Assembly: GCA_948567375.1 (NCBI GenBank)
Contig: OX419762.1
Coordinates: forward strand, 5,338,001 to 5,402,000
Source: Lunularia cruciata
Lineage: Eukaryota > Streptophyta > Marchantiopsida > Lunulariales > Lunulariaceae
Length of the DNA stretch: 64,000 nucleotides
Direction: 5' to 3'
Below are positions 12,016 through 25,119 of this stretch, piece after piece. Position numbers and translations under genes: made by a program. Within the stretch, counting starts at the first letter, position 1; the number at the start of each line of letters is the position of its first letter. Below the pieces are notes generated by a model. The model searched no databases. It saw nothing but the letters and a program-made list of their open reading frames with translations, and was not told the origin of the DNA.

Positions 12016-12195
12016 TCCCAAGATGGGAAGTTTGTTGGGAAGGTAACCATAGAGCAAGCTTTGAAGGGAGATGAGTCCCAAGATGGGAAGCTTGTTATGA
12101 AAGAAATCATGGAGTAAGCTTTGAAGGGAGATGGGTTCCTAGATAGGAAGTTTGTTAGTGAAATAGCCATAGTGCAAGCTTTGAAGGAGGATAAG
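12016..12195 (+). repeat. Three tandem 60-bp units between protease and polymerase
   Basis: Units begin at 12016, 12076 and 12136 (TCCCAAGATGGGAAG...). The length is exactly 20 codons, so the repeat keeps frame. The matching region of the copy at 51637 also has three units, that of the copy at 13340 has one. Confidence 0.8.
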
Positions 12196-12420
12196 TCTAT
12201 TTTTGCAGAGTGGATCAAGCAGATTGCACAAGGAAAATTTGAGGAGAGTAAGGAACCTCATCAAGCAATGGTTGATCAAATAGTTCAGGAATTTTTAGAC
12301 GTGTTTCAGATGACCTGCCAAAGGGATTACCCTCCGATCATAGTATGCCCTTCAAGATTGAGTTATTGCTAGAGACTACTCCAATGAGTAGACCAATCTA
12401 TCAAACTAGAGTATCTATCT

Positions 12421-13339
12421 GTAGATGTCAATGATGATATAATGATAGACTACTAAATGCATAGGGTATAATAAAGTAACACAAGATTGTAAGATTAAGC
12501 AATGTTATCCATTCAAGACTATTGTGACATCATGCTTTTTGGGAAAGATATAATGCTACTTCATGGTTGTAATTGTTAGGGTGATTGGGCACTTGAATTA
12601 TCCTACTCCATCTTCGTATGTGTATTATAGGATACTACTTGTAGGAATTCATAGTACAATTAGTCTTGTACAATCATAAACTTTGTGATGGGAAAAGGAT
12701 CTCAATATACACAACAATCTCAACAATATAAAACTGGAATCTAATCATGCAAAAGGAAAGCATTGAAATTCTAAGAAGAAGTGACCTTTATCATGAATGA
12801 GCCATCACTACATTCATGAATCATTTGGATTAGATTATAGTGATCATGATAAGTTTGGATTTATCTTTTGTAATGTGTTAGATGTGATGACATTACCCTC
12901 TTTGGGAATGACTTTACCCAAGAGGTTAAATACAAAAAAGAGAAGGTCATTATTGTGATGCTTCACCTTGTTTGTAGTCATTGACATCTTGTTTTTAGTC
13001 AAATTCATTGGACTCATGTCAAATGTTACTCTATCCATGACAAGAGGCTACAATATATGATGCCTTTTGTAATACATTTTTATATTGAACAAGATCTATT
13101 GGACAAAGATGAGAAGACTATATTTCCAATATATAGAATCAACTTGGATTCTTTCTTAAGCTTGTTAGGAGTATTGTACTTCTTAAAGAAGGTAAAGGAG
13201 AAGGATGCAAAGTGCCATGGAAGACAAGGAAAGAATAAGGACAAGATAGATAATGCCAAGGAGGAAGAAGTAGGTTTGTGTGAACAAAAAGAGAGGTCAA
13301 GAAAATAGACATATGAGGACTTGTTAAAGTCAATCACAT
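12421..13339. other. Repeat debris between two family-1 elements
   Basis: No intact gene. A 252-base open frame on + (13057-13308) ends in a Lys/Glu-rich stretch and starts with VIHFYIEQDLLDKDEK, which resembles the piece near 7915-7950, so it belongs to the same unidentified repeat (family 4). The - strand has no recognisable domain. Confidence 0.4.
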
Positions 13340-13947
13340 TGTAACAATATGGAGTTTATAAATGAGTTAGTCAAAATTAACAAAATAGTCAAGATGAGTT
13401 AGTCAAGACTAAAAAATAACAAAATAAGTCAAATTAGCCAAGAATTATAAGAATATTCTAGAAGCATCTAGGAATCTACTTTGTACCTTCCAAATATTGA
13501 GTAATGTGCATGCTAAGTGGTGACTTCTTAGAAGAAACTTCTTGGTTAGCTTAGCTTGTATGCCAAGTAGGAGGCTTAGCTTGCATGCAAAGTAGAAGGC
13601 TTCTAGAAGGAGGTTTTTAGAAGGAAGCTTCTTGGACTTCTCGACTAGCTTAACTTGCATGCCAAGTAGGTAGTTTCTTGAGAAGCTTCCTGGTTAACTT
13701 GGCTTGCATTCAAAGAAGGTGGCTTTTAAAAAGATTCTTGAGAAGCTTCCTGGTTGACTTGGCTTGCATTCAAAGAAGGTGACTTTTAAGAAGATTCTTG
13801 AGAAGCTTCTCATGAGCCTTGTATGTTCCTTAGAAATACCAAAGCCCAAGCTCATGCTAGGCATTCAGATTTTCCCTCTTTCAAGAGTTCAATGTGATCT
13901 TTCATTTTAATCTTCCATTCTCCTACTTCTCTCCTTGGTCTTTTACA
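13340..13947 (+). repeat. 5' LTR of the family-1 element, 608 bp
   Basis: Starts TGTAACAATATGGAG and ends GGTCTTTTACA directly before TTGGTATTAGAG. It is longer than the other family-1 LTRs because the AAGCTTCTTGAGAAGC segment is duplicated near 13675-13810. It keeps the perfect three-unit heat shock motif GAAtaTTCtaGAA at 13451-13463 and GAAggcTTCtaGAA at 13595-13608. Confidence 0.85.
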
Positions 13948-14483
13948 TTGGTATTAGAGTAAAAATTAGATGGATGAAACTTTTGGTCCACCAAATTCAT
14001 TTTCAGCAAATTTTCATTGGGAATTTTGTGTGTATACTACCCAAGCATCATTTCATGAAGTTCATCGATATGATCACCTAAATATGATCACCTTGTCCTA
14101 TGAACCATTGGTACTTCCAATTGTACTTATAGAGAATGGTAAACATGTTGCATCTACATGTTAACTTAGATAACTTGTAGGTAGTTTGACGGAGTACTAG
14201 CCATGAGAGCAATGCATAAAGTTATTATTACTATATACCAAAAAATTGAGCACCTTACTTGATTTTTGGAAGAATGATATCATCAATGACAAGATTATGT
14301 AGAGAGAGCACCATTTTGAGAAGGAGAAGAGCAAATCCAATTTCCAAAGCCCAAGGTACTTGAAGGCAAGAACTTCCTGGGCACAATGAAAAATTTTGTG
14401 ATTGATTGTGAACATTATTTTGAAGTTACAAATCTCTAAGAAGAACCGAGATAGATTCTCTTGGCTTCAACCTAATTGGATGG

Positions 14484-15080
14484 TGTAATACTCCAAGGAC
14501 AAGAGAACTCTCCAAGAGAGATACAAGATAGAAAATACAAGTTTCACACTCAATCCTCCAATGTCCAAAAAGAGCACCTTCTCTTTATTATATAGCAAAA
14601 CAGATACCCTCAAAGGAAGCTCCACCCTTGGATCAAATACATGGATTGGTGATCTTTCAGCAAGATCTATCCTTGGATTAGTTGTTTGGATGGGTGACAT
14701 GTCAGTCCTTGTCCTATCTAGTTGGTCAAATGGGTTTGACCAAAAGAAATCTTTAGGGAATCTTCTTATAAGGAGCTCAAAATTATGTGGGTGAGGTACC
14801 ATTGGAAAGCTCTTTACAAGAAAAATTGTAGGGGGGAGAAGGCAAGCCTATCTCCTCCTAAGGGGGAAGACCATTCCATTTTTGAGGCCTAATTCATCTA
14901 TTTAGGCTTTCCAAATTGGCTCTAAAGTTTTGACTTTTTTTGGCTTCTGCTATATTAGTAGAAGTACTCTTTTGGTGACACCTATGTTTGATCTACCTAG
15001 CCCATTGTACACAAAATCCTTCTAGATGTTACCAAGCCAATTTTCACCTCTAGATATTATGTCTAGATGCTTGTATTACA
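14484..15080 (-). repeat. 3' LTR of the family-2 element, 597 bp
   Basis: Reads TGTAATACTCC...TTGTATTACA on +. This is the short form, lacking the internal duplication present in the solo family-2 LTRs. The TATATAATAAAG box lies near 14585 on -. Confidence 0.85.
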
Positions 15081-18000
15081 GACCTTCTCCTTTTAAGATG
15101 CAATGTCCTCGTTTTGAAGTTGTTGCTCAAAAAATTGAACAAACATTGGTGCATTGGTCAAGTTGGCTATTGGCTCCCTTGTTGCCTCATACAGTGGGTA
15201 CCCTTGCAAATGGACCATATATTTCACAGGCGGATGGCAAGTACCACGGATGTATTTCTAAAGAATGCATTTGACCTCATATTGCTCCGCCTCATCAACC
15301 AAGGTTGGACAAGGTCAACTTTCTTGGATGGACAAGAAGTGGAGCGGCCAAGGAGCATATTAGCATAATAAGGAAACATGAAACACTGGCTGGATCTTCA
15401 TATGTGGTGGTAGCTTGAGGTGATAGGCCACAACACCAATGCAACAAAGGATGGAGAAAGGTCTAATAAAACAAGGTCTGAGCTTATGAGGACCAACTAA
15501 CTTGAGATTGGTGGTTGACAGCCAAACTTGATCTCTCACATTGAATTCCATGTGTTGGTGGTGTGCATTTGCATATTGCTTTTGCCAATTTGGGGAATCT
15601 GTAACTTGTGCTTGGCATGCTCCACACCCTGTTGGATTCTAGAAACAAAAGTGTTGACAATGTCAAATTTGGTAGCCATTGGACAAACCTTCATCATGCT
15701 TGAAGATGTGAAAGGATGCTCTCCATACATGAGGAAGAATAGTGTGACTTGTGTATAGGCAATCACTAAATTTTTGTAAGAAAATTCTACCAATGGGAGT
15801 AAGGTGTCCCAACTCTCTTGCTCATCCAAAGTAAAGCCCCAAAGCATGTCCTCCATAGTGCAATTTTCCCTCTCTATCTGTCCATCAGTCTATGGATGGT
15901 AAGCTATGGACATAGTCAATTTGATTTTGAAGAACCCAAAGAGTGTTTTCCAAAACAAACTATGAATTGAGTGCCTCTATTTGTGATGAGCACTCAAGAC
16001 AAGCAATGATGGGAAAAGATTGCATCTAAGTATAATTGAGCTAGTTGCGGGGCAGTCACATCCTTGGTGGTAGGACGTACATGAATCATTTTGCTGAGTT
16101 GGTAAACAAAGACTATGATGGAGTTAAACCCACAGGTGGTCTTGGGCAATTCACAAACTAGATCTTGTTCCCAATGTTGAGTAGGAGTGAGGAGAAGTTG
16201 GAGGAGTCATGTGGGAGCTTGATTAGAAGCCTTATCATTTTGACAAAGTAGGTAGCTCAAACATATTCCATCACCTCATTGCTCACCTTAGTGAAATAGT
16301 AATGGCTTTTGATTGCATCCAAGGTCTTGTCTATTCCAACAAGACTTGCAATGGCAGAATCATGACATTCTGCTAGGATGGTGGTTCTTAGATCCGTGTC
16401 ATCTAGGATCCAAAACCTACCATCATGGAAGGTGAGTCCTTGGATGATTGTGATGCCTTTGGGTGATTGAGCACCTACAATCTATGGATCAATTTTTGTA
16501 GTAGCAAGAATCCTGGGCCAATTTTAGGGTTCATCTTGATTTCCACCACCAAATTGTTTGCCATTGACAATCAGGTGAATGTATATGCAAGTTGCTTCTT
16601 GCCTTCCACATATCTAATTGTCATGATGAATTGTTACCTCCACTCTGCTTACAATCTATAGAAGAGAAATATCTTTTTGTGTCTTGAGGTAGACTAGAGG
16701 TTTGTGGTCTATCTCTACCACAAATGCCTTCTCACCCAGATCGTGCTTCTAATGCTTGGTTGCAAGAACAATGGCCAACTCTTCTTGTTTGGTGGTATGG
16801 TACTTGCATTCTGCCAATAACAACTTACAAGAGAAATATGCTATTGGGTGCCATCCATCTTACCATTCTTGTTGTAGGACTGCTCATATTGCTACACTTG
16901 ATGCTATGTAGCCATTGTGATTGGACGTTTTGGGTCCTACCATCTCAAGATTGGTACATGTAGTAATACATTTTTCAACTCTTGAAAGGCCAATTCTTGT
17001 GCGGTTCCCCATATCCACTTCTTCCCTTTGCTCAATATTGTTGTTCGAGGTTGTGCAATCTTGGAGAAGTCCTTGACAAATCAACATAAAACCCTTGTCA
17101 ATCCCAATAAACTCTTGAGTTGAGTCTAATCTTGTAGAGCATTCTATTTTTGAATGATCTCTATTTTATTTGTTAATACTTGGATACCTTTTGCCCTTAC
17201 TCTATGTGATAAGTAGTCTACTTCATATTTGCCAAACTTGCACTTTGAGATTTTATATACAATTGATTCTGTTGTTGAATGTAGAGGACTTCTTGTAGAT
17301 GTTGCTTGTGCTATGTCAACATCCTATTGTAGACTAAGATGTCATCAAGAAAAATGATAAAAGATTTATACAAGTATAGACAAAATATATCATATATATA
17401 TCATTTATCAAACTCATGAAAGTGGTTGGAGCATTGGTGAGACCAAATAGCATCACCAAGTACTCAAAGTGACCATACCTTGTTCAAAAGGTTGTTTTGT
17501 GTATGTCTTCTTTTGCAATCCTAATTTGGTTGTAACCGCTCCATAAATCAAGTTTTGTGAAGTGTCTTGCCCCATTGAGTTGATCAAACAAGTTATCCAT
17601 GCAAGGTAATGGATATTTTTTCTTCACTGTTTGTTGATTCACTCCTTGGTAGTCAATGCACATGCTTATTGTGTCCTTCTTCTTCACAAACAATAAAAGA
17701 GCCCCATATGGTGCTATGTTTGGTTGGATAAACCCCTTCTTCAACATATCTTCAATTTGAGCCTTACACTCCTCCAACTCATGAGGTGATAATAGATATG
17801 GGGCCTTACAAGGAGGTGTCTTCCAAGAAGCATCTCAATTTTATGATCTACTTTCCTTTTTGGTGGTAAACCTTTGGGTAATTCATCCGGAAAGACATCT
17901 TGGCACATTGACATTGACCACATCTTTCAATTTCTCTAGAATTTATCCATTGTGTTGGGCAGTCTGGACTTCTCTTATTAAACCCACAAAACATCTATTT

Positions 18001-20196
18001 ATCTTATCAATAGATGTGGTCCTTATGACATATAGAGGCAACTCTTGACTTTGTGATCTTCCTTTCATCCCAATGATCTTCCATTGACTAGTTTTCACTA
18101 CTTTCTTTCTCTAATCCACCGTGGGATTGTAGTGCTCCATCCACTACATACCTAAGATCACATCATAACAAGCTAGTTGTATCAATTTCTACTTGATTGC
18201 TTCTCCATACCTTCTTATAGAGAGTATTACCTTTCTAGGAAATGACTCAATCCTCTTTGTCTCACCATCAGCTAACTCTACTTCATCCTTCTCATCCTTC
18301 TCTAGTTCAATCCCCAACCTTATTGCAACAAAGCAAGACAAGGAATTCTCTATTGTCCCAAGGTCTATCAACACTCTCATCAGATTGCCTTCTAGCACTC
18401 TATTTACAACAATTAATTGTATGTTTATCTTCTTCCTTCTTTGCACACTTATCCTCTTCCTCCCTTCACTTTTACTCTTCTTCATCAAGCTAGTAAGGCC
18501 ATGATGTACATTTACTTGCAATCTTTGTTTCCAATGTAGTCTCCATATCTTCCTCTTCAATTTGTCTCTCCATATGGTTAAGAGGTTGCTTGTATGGAGG
18601 CCAAGGGCCTCTAAGATGACGAGCATGACAATTAATGGCTATGTGCCCAATTTGGCCACAATTGTAATATTGTTGTTGTTTTGCTTGAGCCTCTTCTCCT
18701 AGTGAGATTCCTTCTCTCCTTTCTTTGACCCATTCCCATTCTCCTTAGAGAGGTCATGCTCCTCTATCTCAGAACCAAATTTTGCCAATTCCATAGGAAT
18801 TGGTCCACCAAAATGGTGAGTCTCAGCCTAATAGTTTTTCATTGGTGTTATCGCTTCATCTCCTCCAAGCGCCCTTGCTATTATTGAGTGCAAGCAATGG
18901 TTTCAAAAAAAATACAAGGATTTTGCACCATTACCTCTTAGCAAATCCGCTCTTTTAATCCTCTCTTGAAATTGTCAAGAGCTTTGGCTAGACTCATATT
19001 GGTTATCATAACATGTAGATCCAAAAATGCCTCCACATACTCTTGTCTACTATTCTTTTGCTTCAACCCCGAGAGTCTAGTTTGGGCTATTTGCACAAAA
19101 TCCACAAATTGGGAATTCTTGAGTAGCCTTTCTTGCATGGCTGTCCAAGTGGCCTATCTTCCTTCTACTAGCAATGATTGTTCCCAAGCATCATACCATG
19201 TGAGAGCTTTATCGGTCAAATATCTACATGCAAACACACTTGCAGAATGATCAGTGATCTCTATTGTGAACAATTGAAGGTATTGTTTAATTCTTGAAAT
19301 CCAGTTTTCCATTACTCCCATGGAATGCTATCCCTTGTAAGGCTTGATGTTGCACATCTTTTGCATTCATAGTAACAATGTGTTTTACTTGTTGATTGGA
19401 ATTGATGTCATCAATATGCATAACTCTCATGGTACTTTGATTGCTAGTGTTGGTTGTTGAGATGGCTTCCCTTCTTGCATTACTTGATCATTCTTAACAT
19501 TATGTATTTGATTTTACAATTCCTCCATGGTCATCTTGATTTATCAAAACTCATTCAACATCCCTTGCAATCCTTGCATCAACTCATGCAACTATAGATC
19601 CATGATTCCTACACACAACCAATGTTTTGCTACTTCCTACTTCAATAGAGGGTTAGAATGATCACTCAGGAGGGTGCATAAAATATGGGGACTACCATTG
19701 GGACCTTAGAGGCTTTCACTCATTGATAATATTCCTCACCAAAATTGTTGACTACAAAATCCCTAAACACCACTTTTGTCTAACTACATAATGGATTTCT
19801 ACTTGCATGTTGAAAGGGTGAGCATGTGGTACATTCAGATCCATAACATCATAATAGAATGTAGATTGTAAAATCCCACTCTTTGTCGTATACCACTATA
19901 GGTAGAATCATCGGGTTTGGTGAATTCATCACTATGTCCATGAATTCTACTCCAAAATGATAAACTAGAGATGCTCACATTTGCTCACACTAATATACAT
20001 ATTCTTGATGTGGAATGGATTCAAGAATAGGAAGCTAGGTGTAAGAAATTGTCTTCCTATCCACTCTCTAAAACACTTCCTAAGTCTAGCAATTGCACTA
20101 TGTTCTCCCCTCAAATTACTCAATTTCAATAGGTTGTGCTCTTCCAAGAGAATGATCCACTCTCTTGGATTAAAACATCCTCACTCTGATACCCAT

Positions 20197-20741
20197 TGTA
20201 ATACTCTAAGTTCAAGAGAACTCTCCTATAGAACACCTTCTCTTTATTATATAGCAAAAAGGATCCCCTCAAAGGAAGCTCCACCCTTAGATCAGATACA
20301 TGGATTGGTGACCTATCAGGAAGCTCCATCCTTGGATTAGTTGTTTGGATGGGTGACATGTCAATCCTTGTCCTATCTAGTTGGTCAAATGGGTTTGACC
20401 AAGGGGAATCTTTAGGGAATCTTCCTATAAGGAGCTCAAAATCAGGTGGGTGAGGTACCATTGGAAAGCTCTTGATGAGATGTAGCATAAGGGATGAAGG
20501 CAAGCTTTTCTCTTCCTAAGGGTGGAGAATCTTTCCATTTTTAAGGCCTGATTCATCCATTTAGGCCTCTAAAATTGGCTCTAAAGTTTTCAAGCTATTT
20601 TTGGCTTCTACCCTATTAGTAAAAGTAAACTTTTGGTGACACCTCTATCTTATCTACCTAACCCATTGTACACAACATCTTTCTAGATGTTACCTAGCCA
20701 ATTTTCACCTCTAGATAATATGTCTAGTTGCTTGTATTACA
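20197..20741 (-). repeat. 5' LTR of the family-2 element, 545 bp
   Basis: Reads TGTAATACTCTAAG...TTGTATTACA on +, with the primer site on its left. It differs from its partner at 14484 by scattered changes and by about 50 bases in length, so the insertion is not recent. Confidence 0.85.
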
Positions 20742-21340
20742 GATGGAATGGCAAAACTATGGTGGCAATTCCAAGTGGAATGAGCTAAATGGTAGTTTTT
20801 TGTATCAATTTTGACATGGGAAGAATTCAAGAGTGCAATAATCAAGCAATTCCAATGATAAATGCCACACAAGTTGCACAAGATAGGTTGGTAGAATTGA
20901 AGCAGATTGGTTTTGTAAGAAGTTGTATAACTCAATTCTAGAACTCCATGATGCAAATTCTAAATATATTAGAAGATGAAGCACTAGATTGATTTTTGAG
21001 GGACTTGAAGTCATGCACCAAATTGGAAGTGACCATGCAAGAGCCCAAACACTTTGAAGAAGCCATATAATTGGCTAAGCACTTTGATTTGTTGGTTGTG
21101 ACAACTTGGTCTTGACCTTGACCTTCACAAAACCTATCCACACACTACATATTTGTGGAAGAACCAACACCCATAGAGATTGATCCCATCCAATGAAAAC
21201 CACTTGGCTTTGCTGATAGGGAAAGATTATAAAAAATGATGGTTTCTTTTATTGTTGCCAAATTGGGCATTGCATTGCTAAATGTCCACTCAAAAGATAG
21301 ACAACCTTGATAAATTGCCCAAATGGAGTTTGTGGAGTAT

Positions 21341-21755
21341 TGTAAAAGACCAAGATCAAGGAGAGAAATAGGAGAATGGAAGATCACATTAGGACTCGTG
21401 AGTGTGTGAAACTTTGAATGTCTAGCATGAGCTTTGGCTTTGGTATTTATGGGGAGCATACATGGCTCTTGAGAAACTTCTCAACAAGCTTTCTTGAGCT
21501 ACTTTTTTAAGGTGCAAGCCAAGTTAATTGAGGAAGCTTTTCAAGAAGTTTCCTTCTAGAAGCCGCATACTTGGCATGCAAGCTAAGCTAGTTGTAAGCT
21601 TCTAAAAGCTTCTTTCTAGAAGCTACCTACTTGGGATGCAAGCTAAGCTAGCCAGGAAGCTTCCTAAATACTTCTAAAATATTCTAGGTTAATTTGGCCC
21701 ATTTGCTATGTTGTTAATCCTAATTGACTTCATTGTTAAAGTCTTTATTGTTACA
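21341..21755 (-). mobile_element. Solo LTR, family 1, inside a family-1 element
   Basis: On + it reads TGTAAAAGACCAAG...TTATTGTTACA, the reverse of the other family-1 LTRs. A perfect 5-base target duplication, AGTAT, lies at 21336-21340 and 21756-21760. The host sequence resumes with GATGATCAAGG, matching the uninterrupted copies near 11520 and 53110. It carries TTCtaGAA motifs (for example near 21545 and 21630); the three-unit heat shock motif is eroded. Confidence 0.88.
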
Positions 21756-22292
21756 AGTATGATGATCAAGGAAATAAGGAATCCCAATAAGAGAACTTAA
21801 ACAACCTATTGGAAACTTGATTAGTTTTAACCAGATTGAAGGTTCAACCTATGCAAGTTTACTTCAATTGTAAAGTATGATATTTAATCATGGTTGTAGG
21901 ATTTAGGTTGATACTAGAAGTTCAAAGAATTGCATATCCATGCAATTAATAGAGTTAAATATTCTTATCAAGCTAGTAATTGGAAGTAGATTGATGATGG
22001 CAGATGGTAGAAAGGGTTTTATGTTCCGTACCTCACACCTTGTTACATTCAAGATTGGGAAGGAGTATGTGCAGTGGATAAGGTTTGTAGTGGCACCTTT
22101 ACACTGTGATGTCATTCTAAGTTTGCCTTGGCTTGAAAGTCATACAATTTAATTTGATTGGACCCAATGAAAAATTCAAGTATAACATCAAGGTAGAAAT
22201 TACTGATTAGATTGTTTGGCACCTTTGAGTAAGACATCTAAGAATAGTTAGTCCCAATGGCATCTTTGAGTAAGACACCTAAGAATAGTTAG

Positions 22293-22352
22293 TCCTAAGA
22301 TGGAAATTTTGTTAATAAAGTAGCCATAGAGCAAGCTTTGGAGGAAGATAAG
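22293..22352 (+). repeat. Single copy of the 60-bp protease-polymerase unit
   Basis: Matches the units at 12016-12195 and 53602-53781 but occurs once here. The sequence just before it (22220-22300) contains a direct duplication of about 40 bases (CTTTGAGTAAGACA...AATAGTTAGTCC). Confidence 0.7.
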
Positions 22353-25119
22353 TCTACTTTTGATGTGTGGATCAAGCAAATCATGCATGGAAAATCTAAT
22401 GAGGGCCAAAAGCCTCATCAACCAATGGAGGATCAAATAGTTTAGGATTTTGAGGATGTGTTTCCAAATGATCTACCCAAAGGATTATTCTTTGATCATG
22501 GTATGCCCTTCAAGATTGAGTTATTTCCAAGAAGTACTCTAATAAGTACACCAATCTCGGTCTCACCAAAGGAGTTGAATGAGCTTTGAATAACAATGAT
22601 AAAGTTGGTAGAGAAGATTCTCATATGGCATGGTACATCTCTTTGGGGAGCACTAATACTATTTGTTCCAAAGAAGGATGGAGGACTTCACTTTTGTATT
22701 GATTACCATAGCCTCAATGAACAAATAATGAAGAATGTATAGCCTTTGCCTTGAATTGATGACTTGCTAGATCAATTGATTGGAGCACTATATTTCTCCA
22801 AGTTAGAACTACAAAGCAACTTTTTCTAGATAGAACATGCAAATCATGTGTGAGAAGTCTTAAGACAATTATATCAATGGAAAGTCTATTGCAAGAGTCA
22901 AAGTGTGTCTTTTGGCAAAAAGAAGTTAGCTTCTAGGGTCATAAGATCTCATCAAAGGAGATCAAGATGGAAGAAGAGAAAATCAAGGCCATTATTGATT
23001 GGCTTACTCTAAAGGATACCACAAAAGTGCAAGCATTTAATGAATTGGCAAGTTTTTTCCAACAATTCATCTACTACTATGCTCATGTGGCCACACCATT
23101 GACTGACCTCTTGGGGAAGACCTCAAGTGGACCACCAAGCAAGAAGAACCATTCATATGGTATCTTCAAGTCTAAACCCATTCTTCAACCATATGATCTT
23201 CAACTACCTTGTATGGTTGAATTTGATGCTTCTAACTTTACCATTAGAGCTATGTTACAATAGGAATTTCAAGATGGTTTACATCCCATTGCCTTTGTAT
23301 CTTGCTAAATAAATACCACAAAAAGGAATTACTCTACTCAAGATCAAGAACAACTAGCAATAGTATATGCCACCAAGGTATGGAGGCATTATCTCTTAAG
23401 GAAACAAGTGATCATAAAAATTGAGCACAACCCCTTGTTACAATCATTACATCTAGGGCACATGAAGAGTCAACATCATCAATAAGAGGAACAACTTTAG
23501 TTTTTTGATGTCAAACTTGAGTACAAATTGTGTAAACTCCATGTTATCCCTGTTGCCCTATCATGACGACCTAATTTGAAGACTCTTCTTCTCATCACGA
23601 TGACTTTTACAATAGTGTCAATTGACTCAAATTCCAAATTTAGTTTAGGACCACTTTACAACAAAACCTCTTCTTTTAGATGGTACAAGGTCATCCTAAA
23701 ACATGTGATAAGGAATACAACACCTTCTCCTTCAAGGAAGGCCTTCTATTATATGGGAACCAAATCTATGTTCTAGCCAAGGGTGATCTATGATTTATGC
23801 ACCTTCAAGAAGCCCATGACTTACCAATCATTGGTCACATAGGTGTGGACAAGACCTTGGGTACACTACAATGCCAATGGTGGTGCCCCAAAATAGCACA
23901 AGATGTTCAAGAATTTGTCAAATCTTGTGAGAGTTGCCAATGCAACAAAAACCAAGTGGACCAACGTCTTGGACTCCTTCAACCACTTCCCATTGCTAAT
24001 TGCTAATTCCCATCCTAATATGTGAGCTTAGATCTCATCACATCCTTGCCCAAGACAAAGCAAGGTCATATAACAATTGTGGGGTTTGTTGATAAGCTTA
24101 GTAAGTAGATCCATTTGGCACCAACTTTTGATATAGTGATTGCTCCAACATTAGCCCAAATCTATTATGACAATATCTTCAAGCATCATGAGATACCTCA
24201 TGTACTCATCTCCAACCATGATCCTTGATTCACTAGAAATTTTTAGCAAGCACTCTTCTAACTAATTGGCACCAAGCTTGCTTTATCCACGGCCTATCAT
24301 CCTCAAATTGATAGACAAACCAAACATGAAAATTGCACCTTGGAGGATATATTTCATACCTTTGTCAACATACACATACCAACTAGGATGAATGTCTTGC
24401 AATTTTTTAGTTTACCTACAATAATTCCAAATATGCAAGTACCATATTCTCACTCTTCTTCCTTAATTTTGGCCAAGACCCACTTGTTCCAAATTCTCTT
24501 CTTACTCCTCTTCCATCTCAAGTCCCTCATACTTCCACCTTGACCACAATATCCCAATTCCTACAACAAGCCTCAATCTCATCTCCTTGTTGCTCAAAAT
24601 ACTCAAAAACAATACATGGACCAACATTATTGTGATCTCACCTTTCAACTTGGGGATGAAGTCATACTTTCTTCTAGTAAACTACCTTTCCCACTTGATA
24701 CCCAAGTTTATAAACTTGCTTCTAATTGGATAGGTCCATTTGATATCACCCAAATCATTTCTACTCTAGCTTATTGACTTGCCTTGTCTTGTCATGTGCA
24801 AATCCACCTTTTCTTTTATGTTTTCAAGTTAAAACTCCTTGTTTCTAATCTATCTTCATTTTCCTCTTGTATCCAGCCTCCCCCTCTTCCCATCTCTATT
24901 AATGATCATGAGGAGTATAAAGTTGATCATATCCTTGCATGTTGCCACATTCAACATGGTTGCCAACAAAATATTGAATTCAAAGTCCTTTGGAAAGTGT
25001 TTCTACTTCATAATGCCACTTGGGAGCCTCTTTCTCATCTCCAAAATACACAAATGGTCATTCAAGAGTTTGAAGCTTCCATGGTGCCAAGGACATCACC
25101 AACTAGCTATGGGAGAATA

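Larger units (their letters stand above)
9215..12420 (+). mobile_element. Ty3/gypsy family-1 element, 3'-truncated fossil
   Basis: Starts with a family-1 LTR (9215-9641, TGCAACAATA...TTTTACA) followed by a degenerate Met-tRNA primer site (TTGGTAACATAGC). Parts in order: gag-like region with zinc knuckle (about 9660-11540), aspartic protease (about 11640-11950, holding ...DVILGLPWL), three 60-bp repeats (12016-12195), then the start of the polymerase region. A solo family-2 LTR (10702-11436) sits in the zinc-knuckle segment. The 3' part and second LTR are not seen. It is old, with many breaks. Confidence 0.85.
14484..20741 (-). mobile_element. Ty3/gypsy chromovirus, family 2, inserted in a family-1 element
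   Basis: Lies on -: 5' LTR 20197-20741, 3' LTR 14484-15080. Target duplication GATGG at 14479-14483 and 20742-20746 is perfect. Primer site next to the 5' LTR reads GGGTATCAGAG on -, and a purine tract (AAAAGGAGAAGG) precedes the 3' LTR. Parts on -: gag (about 19600-18900), protease (18626-18189, VLIDLGTIENSL), reverse transcriptase (about 17920-17100, [15 protein letters not shown] and [14 protein letters not shown]), RNase H (about 17000-16600), integrase (about 16400-15400) and a chromodomain remnant (about 15300-15180). About 6.3 kb, broken in many places. It is younger than its host by position. Confidence 0.9.
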
